A stretch of 64,000 nt of DNA. Source: Nitratireductor sp. (GTDB lineage: Bacteria > Pseudomonadota > Alphaproteobacteria > Rhizobiales > Rhizobiaceae). The translations under genes and the position numbers were made by a program. Of the stretch, positions 34,421 to 42,960 are shown in pieces (positions within the stretch are counted from its first letter, which is position 1; every line of letters begins with the position of its first letter). The notes below the pieces were generated by a model. It made no database searches, was not told where the DNA came from, and saw only the letters and a list, made by a program, of their open reading frames with translations. Location: positions 62,001 to 126,000 of the forward strand of contig JACKJU010000003.1 of assembly GCA_020637805.1 (NCBI GenBank), written 5' to 3'.

Positions 34421-35143
34421 CTAAAGCTCGCCGCCCAGATAGGCGGCCTTGATCCGGTCGTCCTTCATGAGTTCCTTCGAATTTCCGCTCAGGACAACGG
34501 AGCCGGTGGACATTGCGTAGGCGCGGTTCGAAATGCTGAGTGCCATCCTCGAGTTCTGCTCGACCAGCAGCACCGAGACGTTTTCGTCGCGGTTGATCGC
34601 CACGATCGAGCGCGCAATGTCCTGTACGAGTTTGGGCGCGATGCCGAGGGAAGGTTCATCGAGAAGCAGCAGCTTCGGTTTCGCCATCAGTGCACGGCCA
34701 ATCACCATCATCTGCTGCTCGCCGCCGCTGAGCGTGCCGCCGCTCTGGGAATAACGTTCCTTGAGCCTTGGAAACCGCGTCAGCACCATGTCGAGCGTAC
34801 GCGCGATATCTGCCTTGTCGGAGCGGGTGAACGCGCCCATCAGCAGGTTGTCCTTGACCGACATGTGCGGGAACACGCGCCGGCCCTCGGGCACCATTGC
34901 GATACCCATCTTGACGATATCGGCCGGGTTGGCGCCGTCGATGCGCTTGCCCTGGAAGTGGATTTCGCCGCTCTTGATCGCATTGAGACCGGTAATCGCG
35001 CGAAGGATGGAGGACTTTCCGGCACCATTGGCGCCGATAAGTGCCACCGTCTCTCCCTCGCTCAGGTCAATCGAGACGCCTTTCAGAGCGTAGACGTGAT
35101 CGTAGTAGAGTTCGACATTCTCGAATTTCAACATCTCTGTCAT
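34421..35143 (-). CDS. livF: Branched-chain amino acid-type ABC transporter ATPase (LivF)
   Basis: A 240-residue single ABC domain with Walker A GANGAGKSS, signature LSGGEQQMMVIGRAL, Walker B LLLLDEPSLG and the LivF-typical MVPEGRRVFPHMSV. Three bases separate it from livG. It works with LivG on the LivHM channel at the inner membrane. The ligand is not necessarily a branched-chain amino acid; the enzymes at the operon end hint at a hydantoin-, amide- or urea-like compound. Confidence 0.92.
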   Translation of the reverse strand: MTEMLKFENVELYYDHVYALKGVSIDLSEGETVALIGANGAGKSSILRAITGLNAIKSGEIHFQGKRIDGANPADIVKMGIAMVPEGRRVFPHMSVKDNLLMGAFTRSDKADIARTLDMVLTRFPRLKERYSQSGGTLSGGEQQMMVIGRALMAKPKLLLLDEPSLGIAPKLVQDIARSIVAINRDENVSVLLVEQNSRMALSISNRAYAMSTGSVVLSGNSKELMKDDRIKAAYLGGEL

Positions 35144-35146
35144 GGC

Positions 35147-35926
35147 TCAGATCCCGATCGCATCGTCTTCGCTGCCAAGGTAGGCCTCGATGACTTTTTC
35201 ATTTTGCTGGATCTCCACCGGGCTACCTTCGGCAATCTTTTGTCCGAAATTGATCACCACGATACGGTCGGAAATCTTCATCACTGCGGGCATGTCATGT
35301 TCGACGAGAAGAACGGTCACGCCCCTGTCGCGCACGTTGCGGACCAGTTCGACAGTACGCATGGTTTCATCATGGTTCATGCCGGCAAACGGCTCGTCGA
35401 GAAGCAGGATGGTCGGATTGGTCGCCAGCCCGATTGCAATGCCAAGCGCCCGAAGATGCCCCTGTGGAAGGTTTGAGGCCACCTCGTTGGCGATGTCGTC
35501 AAGGCCGAGAAATCCGAGGATCTCGTCCGCGGATCTTGCAAACGCCTCTTCGTCTTCACGCGCGCGCCCGGACCCCAGGAAATAACCCCAAAGGCTGGCC
35601 TTGGAGCGCAGGTGGTGAGAAACGATGACGTTCTCGCGCACCGTCATGCTCTTGAAGATCGTCGTTTCCTGGAACGTTCGCACCACGCCCATCCGGGCAA
35701 CATGATGCGGCAGCAGGCCGGAAATGCGTTTGCCCCTGAACAGCACCTCGCCGGAAGTCGGCTTGACGAAGGACGAGATGAGCTTGAACAGGGTCGACTT
35801 GCCGGCACCGTTGGGACCGATGACCGAGAGTATTTCGCGCTCGCTGACCTCGAAGCTGACGTCGTTGACCGCGGTCAATCCGCCATATTTCTTGGTGAGA
35901 TTTTTCACTTCCAGGATCGGGCTCAT
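35147..35926 (-). CDS. livG: Branched-chain amino acid-type ABC transporter ATPase (LivG)
   Basis: A 259-residue ABC domain with Walker A GPNGAGKST, signature region LPQGHLRALGIAIGLA, where the usual LSGG is replaced by LPQG as in many LivG proteins, Walker B LLLDEPFAGMN, and the LivG-typical RTFQETTIF. The start ATG 35926 overlaps livM by four bases. Pairs with LivF. Confidence 0.92.
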   Translation of the reverse strand: MSPILEVKNLTKKYGGLTAVNDVSFEVSEREILSVIGPNGAGKSTLFKLISSFVKPTSGEVLFRGKRISGLLPHHVARMGVVRTFQETTIFKSMTVRENVIVSHHLRSKASLWGYFLGSGRAREDEEAFARSADEILGFLGLDDIANEVASNLPQGHLRALGIAIGLATNPTILLLDEPFAGMNHDETMRTVELVRNVRDRGVTVLLVEHDMPAVMKISDRIVVINFGQKIAEGSPVEIQQNEKVIEAYLGSEDDAIGI

Positions 35927-36867
35927 TTGCGGTCTCCAAACAGCGAGGAGAGGCGGATGCTGAGCAGACCGTTCGGCAGTACCAGCATCAGCAGGATCAG
36001 CAGGCTGGAATAGATGAGCAATTGCAGCTTGCCGGTCTGGAACAACAGATCCCAGCCGAAATACAGCACCAGCGTTCCAAGCATGGGTCCGAAGACATAT
36101 CCCAGTCCGCCAAGGAAACAGTTCAGCATGAAGTTGACCGAGTCTGCCACCTGGAAGCTGGAAGGATAGATCGACTGCGAAATGGCCACGAACATCGCCC
36201 CGGCAATGCCGCCGAAGAAAGACGAGATCGAATAGGCGATGATGCGCAGGTAGGTGATGTTGACGCCGATGGAGGATGCCAGTTCCTCGTTCTGTTGCAG
36301 CGAGCGGCACAGATGCCCGATGCGCGAATTCACCAGCCGGTACATGGCCGCGAATACGAGGATCATCAGGGCGACGGCGACGTAGTAGAAGCCGAGTTTT
36401 GTGTTCTCCAGGCTGGCAATGCCGCTGGGCAGCGGGATCGAGGTAATGCCCTTCGCCCCGTTGGTCACGGGCATCGCAAGCGCAGTCAGCCGCGCCACCT
36501 CGGTCAGAACAAGCGTTACCATTGCGAAATAGACGCCGCGCAAGCGCAGTATCGGCCATCCGATGAAGATGCTGACGACAGCCGTGAAAATGCCTGCCAG
36601 GGGCAGTGCCAGCCAGAACGATACGCCAAGCTTGGTCACCAGTATGGCGGAGAAATATCCGCCCGCCAGCGCATAGGCGCCTTGACCAATGTTGATGCGT
36701 CCGATGTAGAAGGTAAGCCATACACCGGCGCTTGCGATCGACAGCAGCGCGACGGAAGTGAGCGTGTAGTAGAAGTCCCAGCGCCCTGTTACCTGGATCA
36801 GCCAGGGTACACCGATCAGCACCACGAAAAGGAATGCGGCAAGGGCGAAGATCTGATTGCGTTTCAT
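35923..36867 (-). CDS. livM: Branched-chain amino acid-type ABC transporter permease (LivM)
   Basis: A 314-residue protein with about nine or ten helices. It has the LivM landmark INIGQGAYALAGGYFSAIL near residue 58 and a cytoplasmic loop LCRSLQQNEELASSIGVNITYLRI that contacts the ATPases. It overlaps livG by ATGA and lies four bases after livH. Confidence 0.92.
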   Translation of the reverse strand: MKRNQIFALAAFLFVVLIGVPWLIQVTGRWDFYYTLTSVALLSIASAGVWLTFYIGRINIGQGAYALAGGYFSAILVTKLGVSFWLALPLAGIFTAVVSIFIGWPILRLRGVYFAMVTLVLTEVARLTALAMPVTNGAKGITSIPLPSGIASLENTKLGFYYVAVALMILVFAAMYRLVNSRIGHLCRSLQQNEELASSIGVNITYLRIIAYSISSFFGGIAGAMFVAISQSIYPSSFQVADSVNFMLNCFLGGLGYVFGPMLGTLVLYFGWDLLFQTGKLQLLIYSSLLILLMLVLPNGLLSIRLSSLFGDRK

Positions 36868-36871
36868 GAAA

Positions 36872-37741
36872 TCAACCCCAGGGCTTGCCCATCAGGCCCT
36901 GCGGCCTGATCGCGAGGAACACCATCAACGAAGCGAAAATGGCCAGATAGGTGATGTCGCCATATTGGGAGAGCACGGAAAGACCTATCGATTCCATCAT
37001 CCCGAGTATGAAACCGCCGGCGATTGCGCCCGATATGACGCCTGCGCCGCCGATCATCACCATCATGAAGGCCTTGATCGAGGTCGGCCCGCCCATGCCG
37101 AGGTTGACGCCGGTAATGGTCACGAGCAGCCCGCCCACAAGACCTGCCAGCATGGCACCGAGGGCAAATCCGATCATCGAGTACCGGTCTACATTGACCC
37201 CCTGCAGCTGTGCCGCGACACGATCCTGCGCCAGTGCCCGCATCGCGCGACCGGTCTTCGAATACTGCATGAACAGAATGAATGAGACGATGGCGAGAAT
37301 GGCCAGGAAGCCGATCAGTATGCGGTCATAGGGCATGATCAGCCGGAAGTCCCAGTTGAGAACGCCGTTGACGATCTTCGGCACGCCGCGTTGCTTCTCG
37401 CCGAAGACAAGCAGGATCACCGCATCGAGAAAGAAAGCGATGCCCGCCGCCAGCAGCATCGTGCTCTCCTCTCGCGAGGAGCGCCTTATCACCGGCCTGA
37501 ACAGGAATTTCTCGATCAGCGCACCGACGATTGCCAACGTTAGCGCCGACGCGAAGAGACCGACAATGAAGGGAAGGCCAAGCTGCGCATAGACCGTGTA
37601 GGTCACGAACCCGCCCAATACGTACATCTGCCCGTGGGCAAAGTTGAGGACATTCATCAACGCGAAAATCAGCGTCAATCCCAGCGCTATCAGCGCGTAT
37701 TGTGCCCCCAGATACAGGCCATTGGCCAGGATCTGCTCCAT
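36872..37741 (-). CDS. livH: Branched-chain amino acid-type ABC transporter permease (LivH)
   Basis: A 289-residue protein with about eight helices. It begins MEQILANGLYLGAQYALIALGL and carries NFAHGQMYVLGGF, the family landmark, and the loop RAMRALAQDRVAAQLQGVN. ATG 37741 has GGGGAGA upstream and matches the usual family start; an ATG 18 bases earlier is unlikely. First membrane gene after the binding protein, across an intercistronic hairpin. Confidence 0.92.
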   Translation of the reverse strand: MEQILANGLYLGAQYALIALGLTLIFALMNVLNFAHGQMYVLGGFVTYTVYAQLGLPFIVGLFASALTLAIVGALIEKFLFRPVIRRSSREESTMLLAAGIAFFLDAVILLVFGEKQRGVPKIVNGVLNWDFRLIMPYDRILIGFLAILAIVSFILFMQYSKTGRAMRALAQDRVAAQLQGVNVDRYSMIGFALGAMLAGLVGGLLVTITGVNLGMGGPTSIKAFMMVMIGGAGVISGAIAGGFILGMMESIGLSVLSQYGDITYLAIFASLMVFLAIRPQGLMGKPWG

Positions 37742-37763
37742 CAGATTGTCTCCCCGCAAAAGG

Positions 37764-37787
37764 AAGGCCCGGACAATCCCGGACCTT
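37764..37787 (-). terminator. Hairpin between binding-protein gene and livH
   Basis: On the minus strand AAGGTCCGGG pairs with TCCGGGCCTT (ten pairs, two of them G-T) around a four-base loop, followed by CCTTTTG. It lies 22 bases after the binding-protein stop. It probably terminates part of the transcripts, giving more binding protein than permease. Confidence 0.65.
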
Positions 37788-37808
37788 CTTTTTCATTTTG
37801 CCTGCCGG

Positions 37809-39005
37809 TCAGTCGACTTCGGCGATGAACAGCGTCTCGAACTTGCCGTCCTTGAACTCGTTCACCACCATCGGCACGAACACCTGGCGCTTCTGGCCGA
37901 AGGAGGTTGTGCCGACATACTTCAGCTGGCTGTCACCCTTCATGTAGGGGTTCGGCGCGGAGAAGGTGTCCATCGTGGTCTTGAACTCGTCAACACTGTC
38001 GATTGCTGCCGGGTTCGCCTTCAGCGTCTCGAGAATGTACTCCAGCGCATAGACCTTGGTGTTGGACTCGTCGTTGTATTCGCCGAACATCTTGGTGTAG
38101 CGGTCGACGAATTCCTTCATCGCGTCGGAAGCGATTTCAGGGGTGGAGGCGCCGCCAACCGAAATGAAGCCGTTGGCCATTTCGCCTGCGCCTTCCTGCA
38201 GAACCGTCGCATCCTGTGCCGTCTCGGTGGAGATCAGTCCCTGGTAACCCAGTTCGCGTGCCGAGCGGATGAGCTGCGGCGCGTTTGCCGGTGCTACGCC
38301 GGAAAGCACGAGGAGGTCGGGCTGGGTCTGGATTACCGGTGTGAGAACCGGCGTGAAGTCGGTGGTGTCGACCTGGTAGGTCACGTTGTCCGACACGACG
38401 TCGAGGCCGAGTTCCTTGGCTGCTGCCACACCGCCGTCACGCTGGCTGAGAGGATCTGATTCATTGGCCGCCACGAAAGCAACCTTCTGAACGCCCTTGT
38501 TCTCCTTGAGATACTTGTAGATCGCCGGACCCGACTGGTAGTTGGCGATCATGCCCAGAATGGCATTGGATGCCGGTGCCGTGTAGAGTTCCTTCGGAAA
38601 GGCATAGGGGAAGTACATGATGCCGTTCTGTTCGGCGACCGGACGGACAGCGGCTGCACCGTCATCGACGTTCGGGCCAACAACGTAGTGGATGCCTTCC
38701 TGCGCCATTTTCTCCATGCCGGCGATGGCCCGCTTGGGGTCTTTCTGGTCGTCGAAGGTGACGATCTCGATGTCGTAGGTCTTGTCGCCGATCTTGACGC
38801 CGCCTGTCTCGTTCAGCCATTCGGCGCGGGTCTGCATGGAGCGGACGTTGGAGGTTCCCCACGCTGCGGCGGGGCCGCTGGTCACGCCGACAAAGCCGAT
38901 CTTGAGCGTTTCGTTTGCTGCCCAGGCACCAAGGCTGGTGACCGACAGGAATGCGCTGGCGGATACGGCAACCGCCATGGATTTGATGATGCTGCGTCGT
39001 TTCAT
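37809..39005 (-). CDS. ABC transporter substrate-binding protein, amino acid/amide/urea type
   Basis: A 398-residue type I binding protein of the HAAT family with an export signal of ~30 residues (KRRSIIK resembles a Tat motif; cleavage probably after AWA). The mature part opens ETLKIGFVGVTSGPAAAWG and has GIHYVVGPNVDDGAAAVRP. First gene of the operon binding protein-livHMGF-racemase-hydrolase. Divergent from a GntR regulator, with TTGTTAACAA-type repeats in the promoter region. Confidence 0.9.
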   Translation of the reverse strand: MKRRSIIKSMAVAVSASAFLSVTSLGAWAANETLKIGFVGVTSGPAAAWGTSNVRSMQTRAEWLNETGGVKIGDKTYDIEIVTFDDQKDPKRAIAGMEKMAQEGIHYVVGPNVDDGAAAVRPVAEQNGIMYFPYAFPKELYTAPASNAILGMIANYQSGPAIYKYLKENKGVQKVAFVAANESDPLSQRDGGVAAAKELGLDVVSDNVTYQVDTTDFTPVLTPVIQTQPDLLVLSGVAPANAPQLIRSARELGYQGLISTETAQDATVLQEGAGEMANGFISVGGASTPEIASDAMKEFVDRYTKMFGEYNDESNTKVYALEYILETLKANPAAIDSVDEFKTTMDTFSAPNPYMKGDSQLKYVGTTSFGQKRQVFVPMVVNEFKDGKFETLFIAEVD

Positions 39006-39068
39006 AGATGGTCTCCCTGATCACTCTCGCCCGGATTGACTGTCATGCCGGACTGATCACATGAGAGA

Positions 39069-39115
39069 ATTGTTAACAATAATTGTCAACAAGAAATTGA
39101 TTTATTGTTGATCAA
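39069..39115. promoter_or_regulatory. Tandem GntR-type operator candidates
   Basis: ATTGTTAACAAT (39069-39080, perfect palindrome) and TTGTCAACAA (39083-39092, near-palindrome) have centres 13 bases apart, and TTGTTGATCAA follows at 39105-39115. All share a TTGT/ACAA half-site. They lie between the divergent starts of the binding protein (39005) and the GntR gene (39188), where an FCD-type GntR repressor would act on both. Confidence 0.6.
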
Positions 39116-39187
39116 ACTTCGGGCAGAATTGGGTTATGACTGCCTATGTGTTACGCAACGTGCACATATCTGTGGAGATTCGTTCCA

Positions 39188-39901
39188 ATGCTTAAAATCG
39201 CCGATGGAGACATGCTGCCGGACGAAGGAATCGACGAGGAAGCGATCGTCGACCGGATATATGAGGCAATCATTGAGCAGCGCCTTCCGCCAGGTACCAA
39301 ACTGTCCGAAGCGTCATTGTGCAGTGCCTTCAACGTGGGGCGCATGCGGGTGCGCCGCAGCCTTCTTCTGCTGGCAAGCCGAGGGGTTGTCGAACTGCAG
39401 AACAATCGCGGCGCCTATGTTGCCCAACCGACGATGACTCAGGCCCTTGAAGTGTTCGAGGCACGCCGTACGATCGAGCCGAATGTCGCGCGCCTTGCCG
39501 CAAGGCGGGCCACTGAAACGGATATCAACCAGCTTGTCGCGCACCTCGAAATGGAGGCTGAAGCGCGCCGCAAGCGGGACCGCCACCTTGCCATCCGCCT
39601 TTCAGGGCAGTTCCATGTGCTGCTTGCGAAGGTGGCGCACAACGAGGTGATGGAACGGATGGTCAAGGAACTTGTCACCCGCACCTCGCTTATCATCGGC
39701 ATGTACGGATCGCCCGGTACCAGCAATTGCCATGACGATGAACACTCCGAGATTCTGCAGGCTCTCAGAAACATGAACAGCGATGCCGCCGCCGCTCTCA
39801 TGGAGCAGCATCTTCGTCATATCGAGCATGAGGTTGACCTGACATCTGAACGCAAACGCGAGGTCGACCTCGTCAGCATTCTATCAGGCGACAACTCCTA
39901 G
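39188..39901 (+). CDS. GntR-family transcriptional regulator (FCD type)
   Basis: A 237-residue protein. The winged helix at residues ~16-85 includes RIYEAIIEQRLPPGTKLSEASLC, and the FCD all-helical sensor at ~90-220 has metal-binding-type residues (E/H in ARRTIEPNVARLAA, GQFHVLLA, DDEHSEILQAL and QHLRHIEHE). The start is ATG 39188 with GGAGA upstream; an ATG at 39146 is in frame but poorly supported. It is divergent from the liv-type operon and is presumed to repress it; the effector is probably a carboxylate. Confidence 0.87.
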   Translation: MLKIADGDMLPDEGIDEEAIVDRIYEAIIEQRLPPGTKLSEASLCSAFNVGRMRVRRSLLLLASRGVVELQNNRGAYVAQPTMTQALEVFEARRTIEPNVARLAARRATETDINQLVAHLEMEAEARRKRDRHLAIRLSGQFHVLLAKVAHNEVMERMVKELVTRTSLIIGMYGSPGTSNCHDDEHSEILQALRNMNSDAAAALMEQHLRHIEHEVDLTSERKREVDLVSILSGDNS

Positions 39902-39980
39902 AAATCGGCGCCCTGCCTGCTTTGCCATTCGTCTGCCGTAGTGGTCACGAGTTCTTTCAGCCGGCTCAGGAACAGCTGCT

Positions 39981-39995
39981 GGCACCGCAGGTGCC
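39981..39995. terminator. Hairpin between converging gntR and lacI genes
   Basis: GGCACC-GCA-GGTGCC, a six-base-pair perfect stem with a three-base loop, set within a wider pairing of GCTGC with GCAGC. There is no T-run; it may serve both converging transcripts weakly. Confidence 0.35.
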
Positions 39996-40013
39996 CCTGA
40001 AGGCAGCGAAGGA

Positions 40014-41012
40014 TCAGACCGATTCCCGCTCGATGATCTGGCACTCCACCTTGAGCTGGTCATGGTCGCTCTTCAGCCCGCCAACTTCGTCATGGATCAT
40101 TTCCACCGCCATGGCGCCCATCTGGAATAGGGGAAGGTGCAGCGTGGTCAGCGGTGGACGGATGAACTGCGCTATGTCTCGGTTGTCGAAGCCGATCACC
40201 GATATGTCGCCAGGAACGGATTTGCCCATTTCCTTGAGCGCCTCGATGCACCCCAGTGCCATCAGGTCGTTGGCACAGAAGATCGCATCTGGCGGATCAT
40301 CCAGTTCCATCAGTGCCCGGGTTTCCGAATAGCCCGAAGAGGGCTCCCAGTTCCCCGAACGCACCAGCTTGGGATCGAAGGTGAAATCGTTGCTTGCCAG
40401 TGCCTGCTTGTAGCCACGCAACCTGTCGCGCGGATTGTCCAGGCCGTTTTGGCCGTTGATCAATCCGATCCTGCGCCGCCCGGCCTTGATCAGCCGCTCG
40501 GTCGCAGCACGCCCACCTGCAACGTCGCCCGGCAGGATCGACGGAATGCGGCGGTCCTGATCGTAGCAGTTGACGAGAACGGACGGCAGTTTGAACAGCG
40601 CCGACGGTGGATCGATCTTGCGGGTAAGGATCGTTCCGAAGATGTAGCCCATCAGGGGCTGGCGCTGGCAAAGCGAGAACACGTCCTCGTTGGGATCCTC
40701 GCTGGTACGGAAAATTCCCAGCGTGACGATGACGCCAAGCTCGAGCGCCTTCTCGCGCGCACCTTCGAAGGCCAGGGCCATCCACGGGTCGGTAGTCAGT
40801 TCGTCGGTAATGAAGGCGATGACCCTGCTTTCGGATACGTTGGCAGCTACCCCCCGGTTGGGAAGCCTGTAGCCAAGCTCGTTCACCGCATCCATCACGC
40901 GTTTGCGGGTCGCCTCGCTGAACCGTGCCCCCGAACTGCCATTGAGGATCAGGGACACGGTCGCCTGCGACACACCGGCGCGCGCTGCAACATCCATCAT
41001 TGTCGGTTTCAA
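40014..41012 (-). CDS. LacI-family regulator
   Basis: A 332-residue repressor with helix-turn-helix MMDVAARAGVSQATVSLILNG at its start and a sensor domain (RRIGLINGQNGLDNPRDRLRGY, then DAIFCANDLMALGCIEAL). TTG 41012 has GGAG six bases upstream; ATG 41000 inside the HTH region is the alternative. It lies 46 bases after the permease at 41059 in the same direction, so it is probably the last gene of that operon and controls the divergent promoter at 42802-42960. Confidence 0.87.
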   Translation of the reverse strand: MKPTMMDVAARAGVSQATVSLILNGSSGARFSEATRKRVMDAVNELGYRLPNRGVAANVSESRVIAFITDELTTDPWMALAFEGAREKALELGVIVTLGIFRTSEDPNEDVFSLCQRQPLMGYIFGTILTRKIDPPSALFKLPSVLVNCYDQDRRIPSILPGDVAGGRAATERLIKAGRRRIGLINGQNGLDNPRDRLRGYKQALASNDFTFDPKLVRSGNWEPSSGYSETRALMELDDPPDAIFCANDLMALGCIEALKEMGKSVPGDISVIGFDNRDIAQFIRPPLTTLHLPLFQMGAMAVEMIHDEVGGLKSDHDQLKVECQIIERESV

Positions 41013-41058
41013 GGTATTCTCCGTGATGCAACCATGGCCGCTCCGATCGGAACCTGAA

Positions 41059-42048
41059 CTAGGCCCGGAAATTCCGGAATCGGTCGAATGCCACAGCAAC
41101 GATAATGAAGGTACCTATGAACATTCCCTGCCAGAAAGTCGAGATGCCGAGCAGGATAAGGGAGTTGCGAATTACCTCTATCAACAGGGCGCCAACGACG
41201 GCTCCGAGCGCCGTGCCCTCTCCACCTGCAAGATTGGCTCCACCTATCACCGCTGCAGCGATCACCGTTAGTTCCATCGCCTGACCCAGATTGGTGGTCA
41301 CGCTGCCGAGCCAGCCGGCCATGAGAATGCCTGCAAGCCCCGCCGTGAATGCGGAGAACATGTAGATGCTGACCTTGAGGCGCTTGACCGGGATGCCCGT
41401 GAGGACTGCTGCATTCTCGTTGCTTCCGATGGCAAACAGGTGCTGGCCCCAGCGGGTCCACCGGAAGACAAGCGACATGACGATGGTGAGCGCAGTCAGC
41501 ACGTAGAGCGGATGGGGCAGGCCGAATGTCGAACCGCCGCCTACCCACAAGAGGATGCCGTGATCGGGCCCGAACTCCCAGATCATCTTGTTGTCAGACA
41601 GTACCATTGCCAGTGAGCGGGCAGCCGAAAGCGTGCCCAGTGTGACCACGAAGGCGGGCATCCCCGCATAGGCAATCAGAATGCCGTTCAGCAGCCCAAC
41701 CAGCAGTGCGGCGCCGAGAGCCAGAAGTGCCGAGATCCAGAAGGAAAGCCCGCTCGCCATGGCAACACTGATCACCATGGCGCTCAGCACCACCGAGGAA
41801 CCAACGGACAGGTCGATCCCCCCTGACGCAATCACGGCAGTCATGCCAATGGCGATGATGGCGACAAATGCAAAGTTGCGGGCAACGTTGAAGAGGTTGC
41901 GGTCGCTGGCAAAGGTATCAGTGAGCAGTGTCAGTGCGAGGCAGGCCAGCACGGCTGCCGAGAACACCCAGAATACCTGCAGGCTCCGGATACGTGCAAA
42001 CCAGCTCCGGTGCTCGGAATTGCCGATGATGTCATCGAGTGTTGTCAT
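41059..42048 (-). CDS. Sugar ABC transporter permease (FrcC/RbsC class)
   Basis: A 329-residue protein with about ten helices. It carries AVIASGGIDLSVGSSVVLSA, the canonical family segment, and the loop FAIGSNENAAVLTGIPVKRLKV. It follows the single-domain ATPase by 12 bases. This half-operon has no binding protein of its own on the minus strand; the binding proteins are encoded divergently at 43982 and 45089. Confidence 0.9.
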   Translation of the reverse strand: MTTLDDIIGNSEHRSWFARIRSLQVFWVFSAAVLACLALTLLTDTFASDRNLFNVARNFAFVAIIAIGMTAVIASGGIDLSVGSSVVLSAMVISVAMASGLSFWISALLALGAALLVGLLNGILIAYAGMPAFVVTLGTLSAARSLAMVLSDNKMIWEFGPDHGILLWVGGGSTFGLPHPLYVLTALTIVMSLVFRWTRWGQHLFAIGSNENAAVLTGIPVKRLKVSIYMFSAFTAGLAGILMAGWLGSVTTNLGQAMELTVIAAAVIGGANLAGGEGTALGAVVGALLIEVIRNSLILLGISTFWQGMFIGTFIIVAVAFDRFRNFRA

Positions 42049-42060
42049 GGTCGTGTCCTT

Positions 42061-42801
42061 TCAGGCGGTCTCGATGGCGCCGGTAATCAGGCCGGTCACT
42101 TCTTCGGGGGATGAATGTGCTGCTGCCTTGCTGGCGACCAGCTGGCCGCGCCGCAGGACAGCAACCTTGTCCGAGACGCTGAACACGTCGGGCATCCGGT
42201 GACTGATCAGGATTACGCTTATACCGCGGTCCCGCAGCCGCCGGATCAGGTCTAGGACTTCCGCTACCTGTCTTACCGAAATGGCGGCCGTAGGCTCGTC
42301 CATCATCACGATCTTGGGTTCGGACAGAAGCGTCCGGGCGATGGCCACGGCCTGGCGTTGTCCGCCGGACATCTTGCGCACCAGGTCACGCGGGCGAGTT
42401 TCCGATTTCAACTGCTTGAACAGTTCTGCAGCCACGGTGTTCATGTGCGCATAGTCGATGTACTTGATCGGACCGAAACTGCGCATCGGCTCTCTTCCCA
42501 GGAAGACGTTCGATGCGGCGGTCAGATTGTCGCTCAGCGCGAGGTCCTGGTAGACCATCTCGATACCTTCGCGTTGCGCATCAATGGGCCTGTGGAAAAC
42601 CACTCCCTTCCCCTCGATCCGCATCTCGCCCGCCGAAGGCAGGAAGTTGCCTGCGATGATCTTGACCAGCGTGGATTTGCCCGCGCCGTTGTCCCCCATC
42701 AGGCCGAGAACCTCTCCTGGTTCAATGGAGAGCGAAACAGACGAAAGCGCCTGAATCGCTCCAAAGCTCTTTGAAATTCCTGAAATTACAAGCCGGGACA
42801 T
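42061..42801 (-). CDS. Sugar ABC transporter ATPase, single domain (FrcA class)
   Basis: A 246-residue single ABC domain with GDNGAGKST near residue 36, signature MSGGQRQAVAIARTLL, Walker B MMDEPTAAISV and a HRMPDV switch. One-domain ATPases of this type work as homodimers in FrcABC-like systems, in contrast to the two-domain protein at 46129. First gene of the minus-strand operon ATPase-permease-lacI. Confidence 0.9.
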   Translation of the reverse strand: MSRLVISGISKSFGAIQALSSVSLSIEPGEVLGLMGDNGAGKSTLVKIIAGNFLPSAGEMRIEGKGVVFHRPIDAQREGIEMVYQDLALSDNLTAASNVFLGREPMRSFGPIKYIDYAHMNTVAAELFKQLKSETRPRDLVRKMSGGQRQAVAIARTLLSEPKIVMMDEPTAAISVRQVAEVLDLIRRLRDRGISVILISHRMPDVFSVSDKVAVLRRGQLVASKAAAHSSPEEVTGLITGAIETA

Positions 42802-42960
42802 TGTTCCTCCTCTGCGGGCTCTCCCTCAGCGCGCGCCGCCTTGGCCGGGCAGGCGTTCGCTCCTCCTTGCGCAGTCTAGCACATAATTTCAATAATAACT
42901 TGACTTAATATTATTAGTAAACAATGATTATATTGGTTTTGAGGAAACTGGGAGGAATGG
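42802..42960. promoter_or_regulatory. Divergent AT-rich promoter region
   Basis: A 159-base space between divergent operons. Bases ~42884-42945 are much richer in A+T than the surroundings and contain TTGACT at 42900-42905 and the eight-base palindrome TAATATTA at 42906-42913. The -10 element is not clear. GGGAGGA precedes ATG 42961. The LacI protein at 40014 is the likely regulator, but no long palindrome like those of the other LacI modules is visible. Confidence 0.45.

Noticed and set aside
35147..36721. A 524-codon minus-strand frame covering livG and part of livM
   Set aside because: Only the last 259 codons are LivG; the upstream part reads livM in the wrong frame. The true livG start is at 35926.
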